Notes under the pieces: model-generated
The model's database searches: none
What the model was told of the DNA's origin: nothing
Seen by the model: the letters and a program-made list of their open reading frames with translations, nothing else
Shown: in pieces, positions 7,171 to 11,291 of the stretch
Numbering within the stretch: the stretch's first letter is position 1
Layout of the letters: the number at the start of each line of letters is the position of its first letter
Assembly: GCA_900321265.1 (NCBI GenBank)
Contig: ONVJ01000006.1
Coordinates: 1 to 11,291, forward strand
Origin: an uncultured Eubacteriales bacterium
GTDB taxonomy: Bacteria > Bacillota > Clostridia > Oscillospirales > CAG-272
Reading direction: 5' to 3'
DNA: 11,291 nt
Program-made: the position numbers and the translations under genes

Positions 7171-8955
7171 TTGAAAAACTCAAAACACAACAGCAAAATT
7201 TTGCGGCTTTCCGCGCTTGCCTCGGCTTTTCTGCTCATTTTCTCGCCCGGCTGCACCCGGACGGGAGAAGATGAGACCTCTACGGCCGAGACCGGGACCG
7301 CCGCGGCACCCGAAACGAATGAAGTGACGCTGGCCTCGGGCGGCAGTCTCTCCTGCCGTGTCGTCAGGGGAGTCGACGCCACCGATCTTGAGATACAGGC
7401 TGCCGTAAGCATCAGGCAGGGGCTGCTCGATCTCTTTCCCGGCTCGACTCTTCCGATAGGCGACGATCTTGCGATCGGAAGCGGGCATGACCCCGACGCC
7501 GTCGAGATACTCGTCGGCAGGACGAGCTATGACGAGACCGCCGCCGTCGCCGCCGAATTCGGTCTCGGCAACGCGGTGGTCACCCTCCGCGGTAACAAAA
7601 TCGTGGTCTTCTCTGGGATCGATACCGCCATGCCGCTGCTCGCGTCGAATTTCCTGTCGATGGCGACGAAGCTCAAAAACGACGGGGAACTCGTCTTCAG
7701 GTCCTCCGACATATACGATCTTTCGGTCAGTTCGCAGCTAAGCGCTATCCCCGATCCCGGGACGGGCGGCACGCCGAGGATCGTCGACGCAGGTGACAAG
7801 GCATATCAGATCTTTATACCGTCGGCGACCGGACAGACGCTCGCCGATTACGCGGAAAAGCTCTCCGCCGCGGGATTTGAAAAGACCGCCGACAGGCAGA
7901 TAGGAGACAGCAGATTCACGACTTTTACCGGGGCGGACACCGCCGTCAGCGCGTATTATACCGGCTACAACAATGTCGTGAGGATAGTTGCCGAGCCGTC
8001 CCGGAACCTTTACGGCGGCAGCGGCGGAGGCGCCGCGGTGACCTCTCCGCTTCTCACAATGATAGGCAGGGAGTATACGTCGGGAAACAAATACATGGGC
8101 ACCGACGCCAATTCGGGGCTCATGTGCTTCCTCATCAGGCTGTCCGACGGGCGGTTCATCGTCGTTGACGGCGGAACGCAGGACGGAAAGTCGAGCTACG
8201 CCTCGGCGATATACGCCAAGATGCTCGAGCAGGCGCCCGACCCGGACAACATCGTCATCGCCGCCTGGTTCTTCTCGCACACACATTCCGACCATATCGG
8301 CGGATTCATATCCTTCGGGGCTCTCTACAGCGGCCGTGTGAAGCTCGAGAGCATACTGCTCAACTTCCCGTCGGAGGCCGACAACAGCGCGTCGAGCGAC
8401 AGTCCGGCGACGATGCAGCTCTTCTCATCCGCCGCGAAGACGAATTTCCCGAAGACCCCGGTATACAAGCTCCATACAGGACAGAATTTCATAATATCCG
8501 ACGCCGAGATAAACGTCTGGTACACGCACGAGGATTTCGTGACGAAGACGAGGTCGGTAGCGACGGTGAAGAATAACTGGAACAACACCTCGCTCATCTT
8601 CTCGGTCGACATCGCGGGGCAGAGGATAATGTTCCTAGGCGACTCGCAGCAGATACCGAACGATCTGACCGCGGCGATCTTCGGCGACGCTCTGAAGAGC
8701 GACATCGTCCAGGTCGCCCACCACGGCGGTCAGGGGGGGACGAAATCGATCTACAAGGCGATCGACCCCGAGGTCGCCCTCTTCACGACCTCGGACGAGC
8801 TTCTTCCGGTGTATATATCTAACTTCGACTACAACTCATATCTGGTGAGCGGTCTTCATCTCAAAGAGTATTTCAACGCCGCCGCGAGGATAACCGTCTT
8901 CCGCCTGCCCTACAGCGCAAAGGGCTCGGGCTTCATTTCCTCGACGGTAAACTGA
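7171..8955 (+). CDS. Surface lipoprotein with three-part metallo-beta-lactamase-fold hydrolase
   Basis: A 594-residue paralogue of the cytoplasmic MBL protein, with an added signal peptide (KILRLSALASAFLLIFSPGC) and probable lipid-attachment Cys28, although the lipobox (FSPGC) is not canonical. A Thr/Glu/Gly/Ala linker follows to ~50. Residues ~50-185 are the GH67/GH20-type N-terminal alpha/beta domain. Residues ~211-276 are the small domain (AYQIFIPSATGQTLADYAEK to VRIVAEP). Residues ~290-580 are the MBL domain, with HTHSDH (His370, His372, Asp374, His375), Asp491 in GDS and HHGG at 517-520, so the metal site is intact. It probably acts at the cell surface on the same kind of bond as its cytoplasmic counterpart. 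It starts 22 bases after the solute-binding protein stop. The start is a TTG with no clear ribosome binding site, so reinitiation is possible, and the exact start is less certain than the gene. Confidence 0.88.
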   Translation: MKNSKHNSKILRLSALASAFLLIFSPGCTRTGEDETSTAETGTAAAPETNEVTLASGGSLSCRVVRGVDATDLEIQAAVSIRQGLLDLFPGSTLPIGDDLAIGSGHDPDAVEILVGRTSYDETAAVAAEFGLGNAVVTLRGNKIVVFSGIDTAMPLLASNFLSMATKLKNDGELVFRSSDIYDLSVSSQLSAIPDPGTGGTPRIVDAGDKAYQIFIPSATGQTLADYAEKLSAAGFEKTADRQIGDSRFTTFTGADTAVSAYYTGYNNVVRIVAEPSRNLYGGSGGGAAVTSPLLTMIGREYTSGNKYMGTDANSGLMCFLIRLSDGRFIVVDGGTQDGKSSYASAIYAKMLEQAPDPDNIVIAAWFFSHTHSDHIGGFISFGALYSGRVKLESILLNFPSEADNSASSDSPATMQLFSSAAKTNFPKTPVYKLHTGQNFIISDAEINVWYTHEDFVTKTRSVATVKNNWNNTSLIFSVDIAGQRIMFLGDSQQIPNDLTAAIFGDALKSDIVQVAHHGGQGGTKSIYKAIDPEVALFTTSDELLPVYISNFDYNSYLVSGLHLKEYFNAAARITVFRLPYSAKGSGFISSTVN

Positions 8956-8961
8956 TCACGG

Positions 8962-8994
8962 CTTCCGGTGTCGGTCACCCGAAAACCCCGGAAG
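8962..8994 (+). other. Hairpin after the MBL lipoprotein gene, possible transcript end
   Basis: CTTCCGG (8962-8968) pairs with CCGGAAG (8988-8994), and an inner TCGG/CCGA stem (8971-8974 with 8979-8982) closes a TCAC loop. No T-tract follows; the next bases are purine-rich and AT-mixed. It could protect the mRNA end or be a weak or factor-dependent stop for the solute-binding protein operon. Confidence 0.4.
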
Positions 8995-9021
8995 TGCCGG
9001 ATTAAAAACGCTTAAAAACTG

Positions 9022-9041
9022 CCGCCGGATAAACGCGGCGG
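9022..9041 (+). other. Hairpin just upstream of the GNAT gene
   Basis: CCGCCG (9022-9027) pairs with CGGCGG (9036-9041) around an eight-base loop, ending 12 bases before the GNAT start. No T-tract follows. It could hold back ribosome access or mark the boundary between the two transcription units. Confidence 0.35.
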
Positions 9042-9053
9042 AACCTTTACGGG

Positions 9054-9602
9054 ATGAAATATTACAAAGAAATAAAACTGAAGGACGGCCGCGCCTGCGT
9101 TCTGCGCGGCGCGACGGAGGATGACGCCGCGGAGGTGCTCCGCGTTTTCATACTGACGCACGGGCAGACAGACAATCTTCTGTCCTATCCCGACGAGATC
9201 ACATTCGGGATCGAAGAGGAGGCCGCGTTTCTGAAAAAGAGGGCGGAAAGCCCCGACGAGACCGAGATCGTCGCCTTCGTTGACGGCCGCGCCGCCGGCA
9301 CGGCAGGCATCGACCGTGTCGGGAAATGCCGCAAGGTCAGGCACAGGGCTTCCTTCGGGATCGGCGTCGACAGCGAATACTGGGGTCTCGGGATCGGCCG
9401 TGCGCTGACCCTGGCCTGCATAGAGTGCGCGAAAGAGGCAGGCTATTCGCAGCTTGAGCTCGAGGTCGTTGCCTCGAACGAACGCGCCGTCGGGCTCTAT
9501 CGAAGCCTGGGGTTTGAAGAATACGGCAGAAATCCTCTCGGTTTCCTGCCGCGCTCGGGAGAGATGCAGGAGCTCATCATGATGAGGCTGGAGCTCAGAT
9601 AA
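9054..9602 (+). CDS. GNAT-family N-acetyltransferase
   Basis: A 182-residue acyltransferase predicted to move an acetyl group from acetyl-CoA to an amine; the acceptor is unknown. The fold is visible in order: a first strand with CVLRGATEDDAAEVLRVF (residues ~15-32), EIVAFVDGRAAGTAGI (71-86), motif A FGIGVDSEYWGLGIGRAL (101-118) with the acetyl-CoA pyrophosphate loop (WGLGIGRAL), and LELEVVASNERAVGLYRSLG (134-153), the usual motif B region. Length fits single-domain GNATs of the RimJ/RimL or SpeG-like kind. The ribosome binding site is weak (ACGGG close to the ATG). No promoter was seen in the 98-base gap before it, so it may depend on read-through from the upstream operon. Confidence 0.9.
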   Translation: MKYYKEIKLKDGRACVLRGATEDDAAEVLRVFILTHGQTDNLLSYPDEITFGIEEEAAFLKKRAESPDETEIVAFVDGRAAGTAGIDRVGKCRKVRHRASFGIGVDSEYWGLGIGRALTLACIECAKEAGYSQLELEVVASNERAVGLYRSLGFEEYGRNPLGFLPRSGEMQELIMMRLELR

Positions 9603-9637
9603 AGATCCGATTGTTTTCAAAGGAGAAAGAGACCGCC

Positions 9638-9828
9638 GTGAAACGCATACTGCTTCCGGAGGAATCAGGAGATCTTCGCCGTCGGCGCCGACGACAACCA
9701 CAACGGGCACCCCGACAGCTCGCCCTCCTGCGACTCATACGCCGCCTGCGGTCGGCTGGTTCAGATTCGTCGTTACCGATGCGAAGGGATTCAGGGCCTT
9801 CACGAGCGCCTTCTATCCCGTCGGGTGA
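9638..9828 (+). pseudogene. Wreck of a PHP-domain metal-dependent phosphoesterase gene
   Basis: This gap holds pieces of one broken gene. A ribosome binding sequence AAAGGAG (9619-9625) precedes GTG at 9638, which reads VKRILLPEE, like the N-termini of PHP-domain proteins in related bacteria. In another frame, 9672-9749 reads IFAVGADDNHNG then SCDSYAA, matching the DDxHN-type motif and the following Asp-Ser segment of the PHP barrel's end. In a third frame, 9754-9828 reads GWFRFVVTDAKGFRAFTSAF then YPVG and a stop, like the C-terminal strand of such proteins. Most of the barrel, including the expected N-terminal HxH metal motif, is missing. At least two internal deletions with frame changes explain the pattern. 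The fragment matches come from recalled family patterns, so the family call is likely but not proven. Confidence 0.55.
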
Positions 9829-9855
9829 GTCCGCCACGAATAAGAATAAACGGAA

Positions 9856-9886
9856 AGCGCTCCATCCCCGCGGGGACCGGAGCGCT
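9856..9886 (+). terminator. Strong hairpin, possible terminator before the M55 gene
   Basis: AGCGCTCC (9856-9863) pairs perfectly with GGAGCGCT (9879-9886), and an inner CCCC/GGGG stem continues the helix across a small internal loop. An A-rich stretch precedes it. The bases after it contain only scattered T (TCATTATGAATGTTTT), so termination would be weak on the plus strand. It separates the broken PHP gene from the M55 peptidase gene. Confidence 0.45.
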
Positions 9887-9914
9887 CGGTCATTATGAAT
9901 GTTTTGGTGAAAAA

Positions 9915-10736
9915 ATGTACAGAAGAATTCTGTTATTGTGCGATCTCGAGGGCGTGAACAAGGTCGTCGGCGTTCCCTACGAGGGACTCCGCCGAGACAC
10001 CGAACAGTGGGAGATCGCTCGCCGCCAGGCGCCGCTCGAGCTCAACGCCGCGGCGGACGCCCTTTTCCGTGCCGGAGCCGAATCGGTCGGTCTCTGGGAC
10101 AACCACGGGAGGGGAAGGAATATCGAAGAGGCGGATCTCGATCCGCGGATCGTCAGGGAATACCCGCAGGGGCCCCGCCTCCGCTTTGCGGAGGGAAAGT
10201 ACGACTGCGTTTTCTTCTTCGGATACCACTGCATGGAGGGGACGCTCGGAGGCGTCCTCGCCCACACGATGAACAGCACGACGGTCCAGTACTACAGGAT
10301 AGGCGGCGAATACGCCGGGGAGGTCGACATCGACGCGACGATCGCCGGCGCTCTCGGGATCCCCTGCCGCTTTTTCGCCGGCGGAAACATCGCCTGCGGG
10401 CAGGCCAAAAGAGCAGTCCCCGATATCCTCACGGTCGTCACCAAGACCGAGCTTTCAAGAAACAGCGCCCTCTTCCGCGACAACGAAGAGCTGCTTTCAG
10501 AGATCGGCGAGAAGGCGGTCGAAGCCGCTCGTTCCGAAGGAGGCGTAAAGCCTGCGGTCTTTCCCTGTGTTTTCGAGAAGTCTTTCAAGCGCGTCGAGGA
10601 CGCCGCGGTCTACTTCGAACGGCTGCGCGGGCTCGGGATATCTCCCGAATATCCCGCCGACACCGTCCTCTGCCGCGACGCGCACACTGTGAGATCGGTC
10701 GCCCGGGACCTTGACGGCTTTATCGCCTGCATATGA
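9915..10736 (+). CDS. M55-family D-aminopeptidase (DppA-like)
   Basis: A 273-residue zinc peptidase of the DppA family, which cleaves N-terminal D-residues such as D-Ala from short peptides. Candidate ligands match Bacillus DppA in type and order: Asp10 and Glu12 (CDLEGV), His64 (WDNHGRGRN), His105 (GYHC), the catalytic-type His117 (AHTMNS) and Glu136 (GEVDID). There is no signal peptide, so it should be cytoplasmic. A longer frame opens upstream at 9825, but that part runs through the hairpin and the broken gene. The ATG at 9915 has GGTGA four bases upstream and gives the family-typical start MYRRILLLCDLEG, so it is chosen. The lipoprotein gene begins 25 bases after its stop, which suggests co-transcription. 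D-amino-acid peptides from cell-wall turnover are a plausible substrate, but this is inference. Confidence 0.92.
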   Translation: MYRRILLLCDLEGVNKVVGVPYEGLRRDTEQWEIARRQAPLELNAAADALFRAGAESVGLWDNHGRGRNIEEADLDPRIVREYPQGPRLRFAEGKYDCVFFFGYHCMEGTLGGVLAHTMNSTTVQYYRIGGEYAGEVDIDATIAGALGIPCRFFAGGNIACGQAKRAVPDILTVVTKTELSRNSALFRDNEELLSEIGEKAVEAARSEGGVKPAVFPCVFEKSFKRVEDAAVYFERLRGLGISPEYPADTVLCRDAHTVRSVARDLDGFIACI

Positions 10737-10761
10737 GGCAGGGAAAAGAGGATAAAACGCC

Positions 10762-11291
10762 ATGAGATTTTTTCAACTGACACTTTTGCTTATCGCGGCG
10801 CTGACCGCGTGTGCGGCGCTCGCTTCCTGCGGCGGAGCGGGGGAGGGCGAGCTTTCCGCCACCGAGAGCCTGTCCGGTACCGGGAGCGAGGACACGACCT
10901 CCATGGCACCCGAGACCGAAGAGCCCGCGCCGACATCCTTCCGCACCGAAAACGGCCTCGGGTTCACGGCTGACGGCTATTCGTCTGTCGAAGGAGGCCT
11001 GTTCACCATCAGGAAGGAGTTCGTCATCACCTTCGACGAGCCGGTCGCTCCCGGAGGCTTCAACCGGATGTCCTTTGCCTACTCGTCGACCGGCCCGGTG
11101 AAGGCTACCGTGAGCTACAGGCTCGGCACCGTCTCCGCGGTCGAGGTCTTTTACTTCGAGGCGGCAGGAGAACGCGCCGTCTTCAAGGGACTTATCTCGA
11201 CCTGCCTCGACGGAATGACGGGCAGTTCGATTGAATCGGTAAAGATCAAGCCCCTGAAGGGAACGACGAAATTCGAACTGCTGTCGGTCTC
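10762..11291 (+). CDS. Lipoprotein of unknown function, 3' end cut by window edge
   Basis: The frame is open to the window edge, giving 176 residues plus two bases. The N-terminus is a signal peptide (MRFFQLTLLLIAALTACAAL) with lipobox LASC and Cys23, then a Gly/Glu/Ser/Thr-rich linker to ~60. From ~65 the chain looks like a beta-sandwich of alternating strands (FTIRKEFVITFDEP, FNRMSFAYSSTGPVKATVSY, VSAVEVFYFEAAG, SIESVKIKPLKGTTKFELLS), similar in feel to ligand- or carbohydrate-binding modules that precede a hydrolase domain. No catalytic motif is visible in the part present. The start has GAGGA about ten bases upstream. It follows the M55 gene by 25 bases. The family is not recognised. Confidence 0.8.
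   Translation, partial: MRFFQLTLLLIAALTACAALASCGGAGEGELSATESLSGTGSEDTTSMAPETEEPAPTSFRTENGLGFTADGYSSVEGGLFTIRKEFVITFDEPVAPGGFNRMSFAYSSTGPVKATVSYRLGTVSAVEVFYFEAAGERAVFKGLISTCLDGMTGSSIESVKIKPLKGTTKFELLSV

Noticed and set aside
5481..7412. Very long antisense open frame (643 codons) opposite the solute-binding protein gene
   Set aside because: It is a GC-rich shadow of a well-supported gene. The product has no recognisable domains, is Val/Arg/Asp-skewed and crosses the promoter region.
9825..9914. Upstream extension of the M55 gene to an ATG at 9825
   Set aside because: The extension runs through a strong hairpin and the end of the broken gene, and matches nothing in the family. The ATG at 9915 has its own GGTGA and gives the usual N-terminus.

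Overview
The window looks like a chromosomal piece from a GC-rich, uncultured-type Clostridia (Bacillota), probably a gut or rumen organism. This is inferred from three things: the lipoprotein style (Ala/Ser-Cys lipoboxes followed by Thr/Glu/Gly-rich linkers), consensus sigma-A promoters in an AT-rich island inside otherwise GC-rich DNA, and protein families typical of such genomes. No RNA genes, CRISPR arrays, insertion sequences or phage genes were seen.

Layout. Positions 1-5356 hold a tight minus-strand operon read from right to left: a LacI-family regulator, a glycoside-hydrolase-like protein, a cytoplasmic metallo-beta-lactamase (MBL) fold protein, and a second, paralogous glycoside-hydrolase-like protein that runs off the left edge. 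The junctions are an 8-base overlap, a 13-base gap with a strong ribosome binding site, and a TAATG overlap. Positions 5357-5651 are a divergent control region with two back-to-back near-consensus promoters (17-base spacers) and two near-identical palindromic sites centred on TTTCGAAA, one in each leader. These are very likely the operators of the LacI protein. Positions 5652-8955 hold a plus-strand pair: a solute-binding lipoprotein and a lipoprotein paralogue of the cytoplasmic MBL protein. Positions 8956-11291 appear to be a separate set of plus-strand genes: a GNAT acetyltransferase, the wreck of a PHP-domain phosphoesterase gene, a hairpin that may be a terminator, an M55 D-aminopeptidase, and the start of another lipoprotein that runs off the right edge.

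How the parts may work together (inference). The divergon resembles a small catabolic locus. An extracytoplasmic MBL lipoprotein and a solute-binding lipoprotein would act outside, and two glycoside-hydrolase-like proteins plus a cytoplasmic MBL protein would act inside. A LacI repressor would control both arms through the paired operators. The most distinctive point is that both arms carry the same unusual three-part MBL protein, once in the cytoplasm and once on the cell surface, and that the cytoplasmic copy sits between two paralogous barrel-like proteins with a shared CxCxxC motif. The substrate cannot be read from the sequence, and no permease or ATPase genes are present.
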